From Isoetes taiwanensis (taxonomy: Eukaryota > Streptophyta > Lycopodiopsida > Isoetales > Isoetaceae), in the NCBI GenBank assembly GCA_021234155.1, contig JAJEKV010000022.1, positions 4,034,830 through 4,098,829 on the forward strand: 64,000 bases of DNA, read 5' to 3'. The notes under the pieces are model-generated. The model ran no database searches and was not told where the DNA came from. It saw only the letters and a list, made by a program, of their open reading frames with translations. The translations under genes and the position numbers were made by a program. Shown here one piece after another: positions 12,017-22,545 of the stretch. Every line of letters begins with the position of its first letter. Position 1 is the first letter of the stretch.

Positions 12017-12466
12017 TTACATGCATAAATAAGGAGCAAAGAAACACGAAGTTTTTGTGCTTAGCTTTTGTCTAAGGCGACCTATCTTAAAAACAAACGT
12101 AATGTAATTTCCAACAATTAGGTCTAATTCAAAATTATGCAATGGCTTTTTGCCCTTGAATAAGTCACCACTTGTTTGCACACATGACGTACCCCATGTC
12201 CCTACATAGTCCGATGCTAGTATGCCCACCAACACAGAGCTCCTATTAATAGTGTAGACAGTAACTTTGATACATGTATCTCTTGGGGCACACGAGGAGA
12301 AAACCACAATGTCGCAGTGACAAAGCATCAAATTTTTCAAACCAACCCTTTGCCCTATGCCTACCCTACTGCTAGTATTCCTTTGGGAATATTTGTTCCA
12401 TGTTTGCATAAAATGCAAAGCGAAGTTCAATGTTCCAATTCGTGATGCCCATGCATGTATTGTCAT
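12017..12466 (-). CDS. Hypothetical protein frame shared by both MULE copies
   Basis: A 149-residue frame beginning MTIHAWASRIGTLNFALHFM. I recognise no domain. The same frame occurs in MULE copy 2 at 43047-43430, with the first 110 or so residues unchanged and a different C-terminus after a small sequence change. Conservation may simply reflect the youth of the copies. It could be a captured exon or chance. Confidence 0.3.
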   Translation of the reverse strand: MTIHAWASRIGTLNFALHFMQTWNKYSQRNTSSRVGIGQRVGLKNLMLCHCDIVVFSSCAPRDTCIKVTVYTINRSSVLVGILASDYVGTWGTSCVQTSGDLFKGKKPLHNFELDLIVGNYITFVFKIGRLRQKLSTKTSCFFAPYLCM

Positions 12467-12790
12467 ATCTGACTTTTAGCATGCCTATGATGCGTCTTCT
12501 TAGCAAAAATGAAATGCGGATGTTGTCTGTTAAGTAAATTATATTCTCAATAAATACTCATTAGGGATTAGCATTTCAAATGCGTGTGTTCATATATGCA
12601 TAGTGACTTAAAATTTCACGCATTTGGTGTTAATGCGAGCCTTCGATTAAGATTCGCCTGGTGAATTATAGAATTCCTTGAGATTGCTTGGACTTTCGCC
12701 AAGTTGGCTATCCTCATTTCACAAATATTCGCCAAAATGTTTTCATATTCAAAGGCTAGAAAAAAATTAGAGACAACACTAATGAATACA

Positions 12791-15700
12791 TGCTTTCATT
12801 TTCTTAGTGAATGCATACAAATATTAAGAATAGAGTACCTAATGGTATAAAAGGACCAATTCGTGCTTTGGTAATATAACAATCCCATTTCGAATATGTG
12901 TGTTTAAGTGCCTTGATGATGTAGTAATCCCATTTCTAATATGCACGTTTAACTTGGTTGGTGTCAGTTAATTTTGGTTCGGCATAGTGGTGAACCATTC
13001 TTAATCGAGTCCTCATATTTTCTTGCATCCTCATGACCATATACATATTCCTGTGTTGTCTATAGATTCTTGATTCTTCTTCTCGAGTATTTAGAGTTCT
13101 ATATTATAGATCTCTCATATATTGTTGTGCTCCACAATGTTGTTAAATACTTTGCATACCATATGGGTAGCATACGTTTTTTAAGTTTTTTTTAAGTTTT
13201 TTATTTTTGGTTTTTAAAATCTTAGAATACGTTAACTTAATAATATAACAACTAACATAAAGGTTTAGCTTATTATCATACTAGAGGTAGATAGAAGAGA
13301 AATGAATATAGGTAAAAAAGAATTATTTGAAGCAGCTATACCTTTGGAATGGTTTTGGTTCACTTCCTGCTTCTATTTATCATTTATGGCAGTAAGATCT
13401 TCAGAAGCAATATAGAAAAAAAAGAATCGAAATAAAATTAGCTGTAAAAGAAGAAGAATGGAAAAGTTACCTTGGTCGACTGGTTTTGGATTGGCGCAAG
13501 AACTGTTTCCTGGTTTGCATGGTGCAGTAAAAACCTTTCTTTCATTGAGCAAAAAACCAAAACCCTGGTTCTACATGCATTCCATGTGTTTCTACATGCA
13601 TCTTGACCGCTCATAGTTCCAAAATCTTGTTTGCTAGACTAGAAAATCTAAATGAAAGTCATTCGAGGCATTAGTAATGGTTTTTTTTTTTTACATTTTT
13701 TGATAACCCCGATGGTTGCAAACGTTTAGAAAACGTAGGGGTTTTTTAAGAAGTACTCTATGGTTAAAAACGGGGTTTTTTAACAACACTGTCCATATAG
13801 ACTCTTGATTCTTCTTTTCGAGTATTTCGAGTTCCACATTATTATGGCTTTCCCATATTTTGCTTGTAGGTCGTGGTATGAATGGACCAGAAAATGAATT
13901 ATGTCTCAATAACAATAAAGATATAAGGACTGTACCCAGTTCAGGCACGCCAACATCCTAGGGAACATAACATGCCATTTACAGACCTTGTGGCTCTCAA
14001 TACCACCAACCCATAGACTTCCATAGACTCTGCCCCGATCTCCAACGATCCATTTATCTCTCCAATGATCCTTTTGTTCATTACACCATATGAAGCTATT
14101 TGGATATTCATCCAGATATTAGATCTCTGTTTTATTTGAATTCACTAATGCTGCTTATAAAAATTGTGGTATTCACTAGCTGCCTTTTTCAAAAGAGTCA
14201 TGGTTTAATTCGAAATTCAAAGACATTGGACATTCTTATTTTCTCCAAGTAAGGTAGTTCCCATAAATTCTTATGGCAAATTTGATCCTCACAAATCATC
14301 TGAGAGCTGATATCCTAATGTTAATGTGCATATATATCCCATTTGGCATGTTTAGGTTGTTGTGGACAGTTTATTCCATATTCTTTTCTAAAGAAGGAAG
14401 CTGGTTATGTTGAGGGATTCGGTTCATTGACATTGGTTATTATTCACGGTGAACTATTGTGATCTAGGCTAAGGTTGGTGGCAATCTTGACGAGTGTTGA
14501 TCTTCTTATTGTCATGACCTATAACCTGCCTGTCACAAAAGAAAAACTAAAAGATAAAATTTTGTGAAAGATCAAACTACCAAACATTTTGGGAACTTTT
14601 GTATAGTCAAATCAACATTGAGCCTCTTTGAGCCCCTGTATGTAAGTTGCCTAAAGCATTTAACATGATGCCTTGGAGAAGTTTGTTTTGTGCTTGGATT
14701 GGATCAAGTAGTTGAAAAACATAGAACTCTGGTATAAACTCCCCCTTGCCCAATGCGTTGGATCATAAAAATCAACATTGTCGATTAGTGCATGCTTGAC
14801 TTCAAGATATTCTAGTTTTGAAGTGACACAAAGCAGGAGGTTAGATAAATTCAACCCTATACGCGAGTCAATAAAGAGAAATATTCAAGGCTGCCTCGAT
14901 AAATTTCTTGTAGTATTAGATGAAAGGGATATAAGGTCCCAATTTATGATCATCACATAGTTTGAGCACCAGGTATTAATGATACAATATATCTTCTGGC
15001 TCATGAAGTAGTTATAAGTTACTTAACCGCATTTGATGTGCGTCTATGTATAAGAGGATGTGCCTTTATGAGATGTTCCAAAGATGCCAACACCACCTCC
15101 GCCATCCCAGAGATGTCAAAATCGCCCTCCGCCACTCCAGAGATGTCAACATTGCCACCATCATATCTAGAATGTCTCATAAAAAGACACTCTTAACATG
15201 GAAACAACTTGCTTCACATTCTGCTCCAAGTAATAACTTTTGAATTTAGGGTAAAAGCTTGAAATGCAAGGTCCAGCGATTGCGCGAAAAGGGGGCTTTT
15301 GCTTCCCTTCACTACAAAATGTAACGTAGGGAGCCAAAGAAATTACCTGTTGCTATGCTTGACTCAATTGAACACTGAATTCGAATCAACATGTTCCTTC
15401 ACCGGATGGGCAAAATTGTTCGCCCAAGTTTCATTCCGGAGTATTGGCAACTGCCACATGGCTTCACCAAAACACTCTTCTAGGACAACGAGACAAGCAG
15501 CAAGAGCTTTTGTTGATATCCAAGGAAGAAAGATATGCAAAGGCAAAACTCAATGTTCACATACGTTATGTTAACCGCTATAAAAGACCATTGTTTGAGA
15601 ATATACCATTTGTTTTTTATTGGGAAAAACTTACGTCCTCTTGTATTCGTATTCGACTACGAAAACCAAGCATCGGCTGTTTTCACTTATAGCCTGACGT
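12791..15700. other. No recognisable gene; one short direct repeat
   Basis: AT-rich intergenic sequence. A segment of about 65 bp around 13058-13125 (GATTCTTGATTCTTCTTCTC) recurs in diverged form at 13787-13855. A loose repeat of AGAGATGTCAA with C-rich spacers occurs at 15080-15170. No domain, RNA gene or clear transposon end was identified. Confidence 0.5.
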
Positions 15701-15707
15701 ATTCTGA

Positions 15708-15790
15708 TCGACACAACAAAAATTCCCTCAACATAATTGTACATTATTATCGACACAACAAAATTCCCTCAACATAATTGTACATTATTT
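15708..15790. repeat. 41-44 bp tandem duplication
   Basis: ATCGACACAACAAAAATTCC through ATAATTGTACATTAT occurs twice in a row, nearly identical, directly before the transporter fragment. Confidence 0.85.
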
Positions 15791-15839
15791 ATATCGATAT
15801 ACAAAAAAAATCCATCCTTGAGGAATCGAATCTTATCGT

Positions 15840-16208
15840 GAGGCAGACAAAAGAGAAATGCACATATCAACACTCCAGCTCCCCAAAATAGCGATGCCGC
15901 AGAACCACTAATTTCGTCAAACAAAAACATACCCCATAGTCCGGCTAGAAAATGTCCTGTCTGCATTCTGCAAATTGAACCGAATCATTACGACAGGAAA
16001 TAAAATAAGACAGACAATAGTAACACATACATGGGGTAGGCTACTGAGTAACCAACATATAGTATGGCCGAAATGCTAAATGCATTTCCTGCAACACCAA
16101 ATTTTACCATCATCAAATTTATATAAAGATAAAAAGCCAAACAAAGAAAAATACCTATGTTCCAAATAAGTCCAGAAGCTATTCCAGGAGCAGCTACTAT
16201 ATGTAGCA
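15840..16208 (-). pseudogene. TMEM144-like membrane transporter fragment
   Basis: Three exon-like blocks read on the minus strand in the correct order for a plant TMEM144-family protein (drug/metabolite transporter type): AAPGIASGLIWNIG (about 16154-16206), NAFSISAILYVGYSVAYPM (about 16031-16090), and HFLAGLWGMFLFDEISGSAA with a hydrophobic follow-on (about 15845-15965). They correspond to the last transmembrane helices of the family. The blocks are separated by AT-rich intron-like sequence. No upstream exons are found and a repeat begins at 16212, so this is a truncated genomic fragment. The family name rests on recognised motifs and not on an alignment. Confidence 0.55.
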
Positions 16209-16211
16209 CAA

Positions 16212-16340
16212 TAACAGGGGGTTACTTTTAGATTTTTGTACGCTTTTTCACATGGTTTTTCTATGATTTCATTGTTGTATTCGTTGAGGTGTACTAAATA
16301 GTATTTCTAGAGTGCACCCTTTATGGGCCGTTGATTTTCA
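16212..16340. repeat. Dispersed repeat C1
   Basis: It begins AACAGGGGGTTACTTTTAG and contains the block AGTATTTCTAGAGTGCACCC. A diverged copy in the same orientation lies at 51192-51324. Probably part of an unnamed transposon family; termini were not resolved. Confidence 0.65.
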
Positions 16341-16394
16341 TTAGTTGGAACAATCCGAGGGTTGTTGTCTTTCTCTGCATGTGTTTGTGCATGA

Positions 16395-16515
16395 ACACTG
16401 CGCATGCATATGCATGTGCATGTGCATGTGCATGTGCACGTGCATGCATGTGCATGTGTACTGTGCATGTGCAAGTGTAAGTGCATGTGTGTGCATGTGC
16501 ATGTGCATGTGTACT
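16395..16515. repeat. (GCATGT)n-type microsatellite
   Basis: Alternating GCATGT and GTGCAT units, largely self-complementary and purine-pyrimidine alternating. Long frames on both strands here are artefacts of the repeat. Confidence 0.9.
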
Positions 16516-17287
16516 TGCCCTCTTGGATTCTTGTTGTCGGAGTGGATTTTTGCTACCATGAGGTGGATTTTTTGCTCATACTTGCAAAGGTATTTGTTTT
16601 TTAATGTTTCTTCAGTTAGCATAATGGTTTTTTTTACAAGGTATTAGTTTCCTGGTTCTACAATGTAGTGCTGCAAAACCCGCCTTTGTTTCCTTCCCTT
16701 TATCTGTTCTAAAATTTGCTGCAGATTCAAAAAGAATATAGAGTTTAGGCCCTCTGTTTGCTTCCAACTCTTGGATATTCCTGGCCTGCCGGATTGTTCA
16801 TAGTAGCCAGCCTTTAGCTTCAATCAACAAATGGATTCTTATGCACACGACAGGCGGATTATTCCACGCCCTTTTTTGAGTCATGCAGATCAGTCAAGCA
16901 GTGGCCACAAGAATGCATTTACATTGTAGGTTTGGAACTTTAATCGAACCAGAAGGTGAATCATGCATTACCTTTAAGCTAGAGATAGAGCATCCAAAAT
17001 CATATGGATTGATAAACAAAGGTTTCATTGTAAAAGAGAAATAGCTGTAGCTGAATAACAACACGTGGAACGCTAACAGAGCAAGCGGACCAGACAATGT
17101 GATCTTAATAATTGAGAAGATAAAAAGTTTGGCAGACCTATACCCTAAACAGGAGGGTGAAATCCTTGCAGGCTACCAACCGTGGTCCAATACAGAATCC
17201 AAGATCTTTTATTTCTAACACAGACTCTGATTGTCATTTCTCTGATTGTCATTGAACAACATTGATCAGTGATGCTGTGGAATTCAG

Positions 17288-17375
17288 GATACTGAGAAGA
17301 CTCTGGAGCAAGTCAATGTGGTGTCAGATCTTCTCAAATTCTTGAACGAGTCTTGGACTCCCTTCCATGCCACTG
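17288..17375 (+). pseudogene. Single exon of an aspartyl aminopeptidase-like gene
   Basis: Between an acceptor-like TTCAG and a donor-like GTATG lies an 88-bp exon encoding DTEKTLEQVN, VVSDLLKFLN and ESWTPFHAT. The DLLxFLNESWTxFHAT motif matches the N-terminal start of plant M18 aspartyl aminopeptidases, cytosolic or organellar metallopeptidases that remove acidic N-terminal residues. I could not find the next exons with the metal-binding residues, so it is an isolated fragment. Confidence 0.5.
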
Positions 17376-18334
17376 GTATGAGGATTTGCTACCCTATAGT
17401 TTATAATGTTTAGATAGATTGAGATTTGTTATTAATAATGCGGCAGTATGAAAAGCATGTATGTCAACACGGTTACTTATTCATTCCCTCAGAACAAGAT
17501 AAAAGGCAGTCCATGGACGGGCTACGGAAGCAGTTTGCCGTAAGCAACCTGCTGGTCAAATTAACAATGCCATATCGAACCTGGAAAGAGGGTTGATCAG
17601 TTTCTAACTGCAACTTAGCACTGGTCAATATACGTGGGAATGAATTTAGCCAATGGCTTGATTGATGGCAATTTGGCATCACAGAAATAGAATGTCTCAT
17701 GTGTAAGACTTGTTCATTATTAATAAATTCTATTAATACATATTACTACCTCATGTATTAATATTGGTATTGGTATAATATTATATGTCTAATTCTATGC
17801 AATGTTTTCGTTTCCATAATTTGAGCACCTCTAGTTTGTTAGATTTGTGAGGCTATGATATACCATCCATCATTAGAATATTAGGTAATGTCTATATCTA
17901 CACCCCTACACCATCCTTAAGGCCCCGAAGGGGCCAAAAAAATTTTTAGTTAACACAAACCATTAACACACAACTACCTTAAACATTATTAACACAAACC
18001 ATTACATTTGACACATTTAAATAAAAATCTCCCTTAAACCCCCTTTGGTTTGAGTGCATATTCACACGGGGGGTTACGTAGGGCAGCGAGAGCCCCAAAA
18101 ACTTTACAATACATGTACAAAATTAACACCATTAAGTACATCCTCTCAAACCTTATAGTATTTTGCAAACCTTAATATACGGTATACAAAAACTTGTACG
18201 TGCATACCCCACAAACGAGGATTGCTATGTATGATCCAGATCTTGGAATAAAGGGCAAATATGCCCATCCGACAGCTCTCGTTGCCCGGAGTAACCTCCC
18301 GTGTGAATATGCACTCAAACCAAAGGGGGTTTAA

Positions 18335-19432
18335 GATAAGATAAGATAAAGTTTTTAACGTCCACTGGAAGCTCTCCGAGCTTATGGGACGGAACAGTAC
18401 AAAGGGCGTAAGCCCAAACTAGAACTCAAACTCCAACCCGAAAGCAAAGAAAGGGCAGAAGCCCAGACAGAAGAAGACATGGGGACTAAACCCCTTACAG
18501 AACATAGTAACTAAAACAAAACCAATTATAACAAAACCAAGACGTGGGTAGGCAACTAAGAGTACCCCAACCAGGGGTTGGAAGGCCACTGATCAAAAAT
18601 AAGTGCTGAGCCTCCACGATAAACTGCCCATTTTCGCTGGAGCCTCGCCTCTCGAACCTTGCATAGCTCGTCACGCCGTCGAGTCAACTGAATTGCGGAG
18701 AGGTCCTCTTGCACCGAAAAGAGAGTGCCCTTCAAGTGGCTCCCATGCTGTAACACATACAACCTATCCCGGGATGCTGAAAAATGTACCAGAAGATGGC
18801 GTGGCCTGTCAGGCCGGTGGGCACCCACTCTTTGGGCAGTAAAAGTTCCTGGGCTCCGAATATGCATGACGTCTGTAAAGAAGTGCGCAGCTACCTCGGT
18901 ATCTGAACCAGACGGTGTCTCCTGGACCCCAACGAGGCGCAGGTTCAAATGCCGATCTTGCCCGAGCGGGTCCGAACCCGAACTACATGTGCCATCTGAA
19001 GCCTGTGGGCTATCTGAAGCTGCCGGAATACCTGCACCATCTAAAGCCTGTGTGCTATTTGAAGCTACCAGTACTGGCTCCTGCGTATGCTCTTTGGCCG
19101 CCTCTTGCATTGGGATATCCTCAACTATGGCCTCTTTGGCCGCCTCTTGCATTGGGAGCCTCAGTTTGTACCATGGCGTCTGCTCGCGGTGTGTGTACGG
19201 GCGTGCTTGATCTTGTGGGTGAACCACTAAGGCGGACATACTCCTCCATCAAATCCTTCATGATTGCTAGAACTTGTATCCAACTATCTCTAGGCATTTC
19301 TACAGATGTTTCTGTGTCTACGATGGCGGGCCAAATCTGCTGGAGCCTGGAATGAAATGTAAGCAGGACAGATTGAGGCATGCCTGACGTCTCTGGAGTT
19401 GTATCTGCTGGAAGAGAGGTCTCTGGGACTGC
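18335..19432 (-). mobile_element. ORF1-only L1-like retroelement, minus strand (1.1 kb)
   Basis: On the minus strand the element runs from about 19432 through an ORF1-type reading frame to a 3' region ending GTGGACGTTAAAAAC and a TTATC repeat tail at 18335. Only about 200 bp separate the ORF1 stop from the tail, so there is no room for endonuclease or reverse transcriptase. The copy at 60430-61396 has the same architecture. It must therefore be mobilised by an autonomous L1-type element in trans. It lies inside the foldback MITE. Confidence 0.75.
18556..19381 (-). pseudogene. L1 ORF1p-like RNA-binding protein (frameshifted)
   Basis: The first ATG on the minus strand is at 19381 (MPQSVLLTFHSRLQQIW). 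A frame break in the 19150-19240 overlap leads into a second frame ending at 18556. The latter has a low-complexity linker with a duplicated MQEAAKE unit. It then has an RRM-like block (RLVGVQET, HFFTDVMHI, RPRHLLVHFS, LYVLQHGSHLKG) and a C-terminal block (FSVQEDLSAIQLTRRRDELC, RKWAVYRGGSALIF). The order and the RPRHLLV signature resemble the RRM plus C-terminal domain of L1 ORF1 proteins (transposase_22 type), nucleic-acid chaperones that coat the element RNA. The assignment is by motif recognition only. Confidence 0.6.
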
Positions 19433-19544
19433 AAATGTGTCAAATGTAATGGTTTGTGTTAATAATGTTTAAGGTAGTTGTGTGTTAATGGTTTGTGTTA
19501 ACTATATGTGGAGCGTATAGGCAGTAAATTACCTTTTGACTCAG

Positions 19545-20848
19545 AAAAATTTAGAGATGCCGATAATGCAAAATTTTCGAGGCTTTCGCCAATGCATTCC
19601 TAATTCTGGAAACCCTGCAAACCAAGTATGCCATGAATGTTAGTATTCTACACTATTCTTTGGCTTTAACATAACATATAACTTATTTTAATTGTAAAGT
19701 CAGTGCTTAAAGCTTCTTAAATATGGGATTTTGCTAATAGTAATGAAAGAGATTGTATCCATGACCTATATATTTCCCATTCCGGTCATAGTCTTTCAGA
19801 AAGTGGAAGATGACATCTGTTGGAATGAGCCATCCAATGTTTTCTGTTCGTCTTCTGATTAACATCTGCAAAAGCAAAACATGAGAACATTATTTCATAA
19901 ATTAAGGCCGACTGCTAAAATCTGATATACATCAAATGTTTCTAGGAAAGCGCAAAAAATCTTCCAGAAGCTGGTAACATTTTGTAAACTCTTTTGACAA
20001 CATGATTGAACACTAGATTTTAATGCTCACCAAATATCATCAAAGATGTTTACCTAGAAAGCAATGCCCACACATTCGTGCCTTCCATTAATGCTTCCCC
20101 CCTGCTATTTTCTATGCGAAGGCAGCAAACATAAAAGTCGCTCAGAAGATAGCATCTAATAACAAGAAGAAAGTAAATACCAAGATTGATAGCGGCAACA
20201 ATCTGCACAGCTAATAATTGTGATCCACCATGATTGTAGGAGGTTACCTGGTCAATGCCATACGTTATAATCTCATTGCTTTATGATGCATTATAAATTT
20301 AGATTTTTCATCTTGCCTCAATTCGTGATACCACACCACTGGCTATAAAAATTGTGTCTCCTCCAATAGGATATTCAACCACAACAACAGGGTCCTGCAC
20401 TAAGAGCAATGCTTCTTTTCGTGACATCAATATTTCAGCATTTGTTTTTAATCTCAGCTTACGATTTATTTTAGTTCTGGGTTTATGGCAAACCCAATAC
20501 ATTTTGCGCAGCATATGCATATGTTGGCATAGAATCTATAAGTACCTAGAGCCGTGGTAAATTTTCAAATTCCAATGCATCAACACCATTCCAAAATTCA
20601 TTATTATCAACTGCTAAAAGAGCCAGCTCACATTCTGGACCTTCAACAAGCACCTGCATGAATACCAAAGTGGATAATTATTGGCTGCAACGCGAAAAGT
20701 GAAGCTGGATTCTTAAATATTAATGCCCCTTGGGACAAACTGATCAGTGGTAATTTGACAACTGACAATATATCAGCAAATGGGCAAACATTACCTTCAC
20801 TATTGTATTCAAAAAGAACATTTTCCGCAGCTCTTCAATGCCATCCAC
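19545..20848 (-). pseudogene. DEG/HtrA-type serine protease fragment with introns
   Basis: Seven minus-strand exon blocks appear in gene order with splice-like borders: 20795-20848, 20546-20653, 20317-20394, 20181-20247, 20054-20111, 19766-19865 and 19545-19614. Recognisable pieces are ECELALLAVDNNEFWNGVDA, VVVVEYPIGGDTIFIASGVV, NHGGSQLLAVQIVAAIN and NIGWLIPTDVIFHFLKDYD, matching plant DEGP-type ATP-independent proteases. Exon 2 ends in an in-frame TAG. The block that should hold the catalytic GNSGGP motif reads NSRGEA, so the nucleophile serine is lost. The last exon needs a frameshift, and the 5' part is missing. This is a dead genomic fragment. Its end is cut by the MITE at 19502. Confidence 0.75.
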
Positions 20849-21195
20849 CTGCACAGAAATCTCATTATTCAGATTGCAACCCTTCATCATATAAATATTC
20901 TTATTAGAGATCAGAAATTTAGAAACAAATAAGTTAATCTCCTATTTTGCTTGACCACAAGGTGGCTAAAACAATGGAACTTTTTGTTTGTTGTGCAATT
21001 AAAATGGGGGGCAGCATATGAAGAGAGCTTATTGCAGAATAAACTCTACCTGCTGGTGCTAGAAGATAGTCCACGCAGATACACACAGACATCATGAATG
21101 CCTTCGTATTTCAAGGCTCTTTGTACTGATGTTTGTTCTTGCAATATGGGGTTAAGTTATACTTTGAAAGACTTCAGAATATAAAGTAGATTGAC

Positions 21196-22232
21196 CTTAG
21201 TAAGCCCCTCTTGAAAAAGTATCTCTATAACCTCCTTCAGGATAGGCAAGAGACCAGAATGATGTACCCCTATTCCTCGCTTCAAATGAGATAGGAGCTG
21301 GCTAACCTGCACCAAACAAAGAAAAGGGAAGTATTATTATGCATTGCATTGCAGGCTTGAAGCAATAGGACTCCACATGATTTATAAACTTTTCATCTTA
21401 ATGCAGATTAACACTCAAACCTGTGGAAGCTTTTTGTCATCGCCTGAAAGTGAATCCATAACTTCCAAAAAATACCTCCTACTAGCTCCTTCTCATTGTT
21501 CAAATCAAGCTTCAACACCTTCAGTAACAAATATATCCTAAATTAGTCTCCCAATAAGAATGCACAAGAATGTGAGTGAGTTACCTGCACTGCCAAATTC
21601 TCGCAGTCTCGTTTACTAAAACTAAACACAATTGCAGGAGAATAATTGCTCTGCATAATCATTTCAACAATCTTAAAGACATCACTTGATTCCCCAGTTT
21701 TAATATTAAGGATCTTCCGCCATTTTCCATTGTCTCTTTTACCAGTATGATCAGCCACGTTGACAGAGACTGCATTCATTGCTTTTTGAAAATTATCATC
21801 TCGAAATGTTCCTTCTTCATGTACCACTATATACAGGCCATCAACTCCAGAAGGAAAGATCAAGTGCTGAAGGGGAGTAGGTCGAAAATTAGTGTAAATG
21901 ATGTGGCATGGTTATTGATAAACCTGCAGATGATTTTTATGAACATCAAACAGCTTTAAATACATATGAAGCAATTGGAACACTGCCTTTGCAACCCAAT
22001 CTGCAAATTCCTATCATTTTTTGGAGCCATCACAATGCCCACTTCCCCCACACACAGGCATGAATATTGACATTTATTAACAGAGATTACCCTACCAGGC
22101 ATGATGCATTTGGAAATATAATTACGTCCCATGTCATTAGACCAACGTCGAAGAATTCTTCAGCTGGCTCACGGGACTTCTGATTACTCAGAGCTTTAAT
22201 TGGTGGAAATATACACCACTCTTCGATTTCTG
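21196..22232 (-). pseudogene. MTR4-type (SKI2-like) RNA helicase fragment with introns
   Basis: Four minus-strand exons in gene order: 22096-22232 ([37 protein letters not shown]), 21585-21923 (PCHIIYTNFRPTPLQHL, GLYIVVHEEGTFRDDNFQKA, PAIVFSFSKRDCENLAVQ), 21421-21537, and 21196-21306 ([20 protein letters not shown]). These match the motif Ia region through helicase domain 2 of MTR4, the nuclear exosome helicase that unwinds RNA for 3'-5' decay. Exon 2 has an in-frame TAA before PCHII and exon 3 needs a frameshift. The Walker A, DEVH and downstream exons are absent. It lies just upstream of the protease fragment on the same strand. Confidence 0.8.
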
Positions 22233-22483
22233 AAAGGAAAATCTTGATGCACCGCCCCGTTACTCGGTTGGAGCATCCACGGATCGAGCGCGGTGGCCAA
22301 GAGTTTCTGGCCGAATAGTAGGTTTGGAGCAGTCATCAGCATATCTTAGGTATATTCTAGCATATACTTAGGATATGCCATAAACCCACATAAACAAGGG
22401 TTTGCCCCCTTAGGGGCAACCCAAAAAGTACCTGCATTTATTTCGTTCATTGCTTGCTGGAATCTTGTTCAATATCAACAGTA

Positions 22484-22511
22484 CTAGTAATGGTGCCCAG
22501 CGTTGTTGGGC
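22484..22511 (-). mobile_element. Helitron 3' end, inverted (copy with unknown 5' end)
   Basis: Read on the minus strand: GCCCAAC, a 3-base loop, GCTGGGC, then ACCATTA and CTAG, with the T expected after insertion supplied by the A at 22483. Stem and spacer match the 3' ends of the two complete Helitrons except for one stem mismatch. The element body must extend rightward, into the polypyrimidine tract. No 5' TC end could be assigned. Confidence 0.75.
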
Positions 22512-22545
22512 ATAAGTTGAGAGCATGTAAACGCTTTGGGATGCA

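Larger units (their letters stand above)
8929..12781 (+). mobile_element. Pack-MULE-type transposon, copy 1 (3.85 kb)
   Basis: Perfect 15-bp terminal inverted repeats, TAGTGTTGTCTCTAA at 8929-8943 and its complement at 12767-12781, are flanked on both sides by the 9-bp duplication ATGAATACA (8920-8928 and 12782-12790). Nine-bp duplications are typical of Mutator-like elements. Just inside the left end is the palindrome GGCGAATATTCGCC; related TATTCGCC sequence lies near the right end. No transposase was recognised. The element carries a PPR gene fragment and a second conserved frame, as expected of a gene-capturing non-autonomous MULE. Copy 2, inverted, lies at 42734-46587. Confidence 0.9.
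17949..19502. mobile_element. Foldback MITE split by an L1-like insertion
   Basis: The left arm (17949-18080) begins GTTAACACAAACCATTAACA. Its reverse complement is found in two pieces: 18290-18334 (inner arm, ending AAAGGGGGTTTAAG) and 19433-19502 (outer arm, ending GGTTTGTGTTAAC). Removing 18335-19432 gives an element of roughly 460 bp with arms of about 130 bp. A relative at 58508-58800 keeps the inner and outer right arm contiguous, which shows the pre-insertion order. Such long-armed foldback elements are non-coding and need a transposase in trans. Confidence 0.8.

Noticed and set aside
16341-16647. His/Met/Cys-rich frames on both strands
   Set aside because: Translation of the GCATGT microsatellite, with no codon structure beyond the repeat.
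18603-19355. Plus-strand frames over the L1-like element
   Set aside because: Shadows of the minus-strand ORF1. The minus-strand frame carries the conserved RPRHLLV motif shared with the copy at 60860.
22495-22511. Hairpin read as an intrinsic (bacterial-type) terminator
   Set aside because: It matches the stem, spacing and CTAG of the two complete Helitrons, and the context is a eukaryotic genome.
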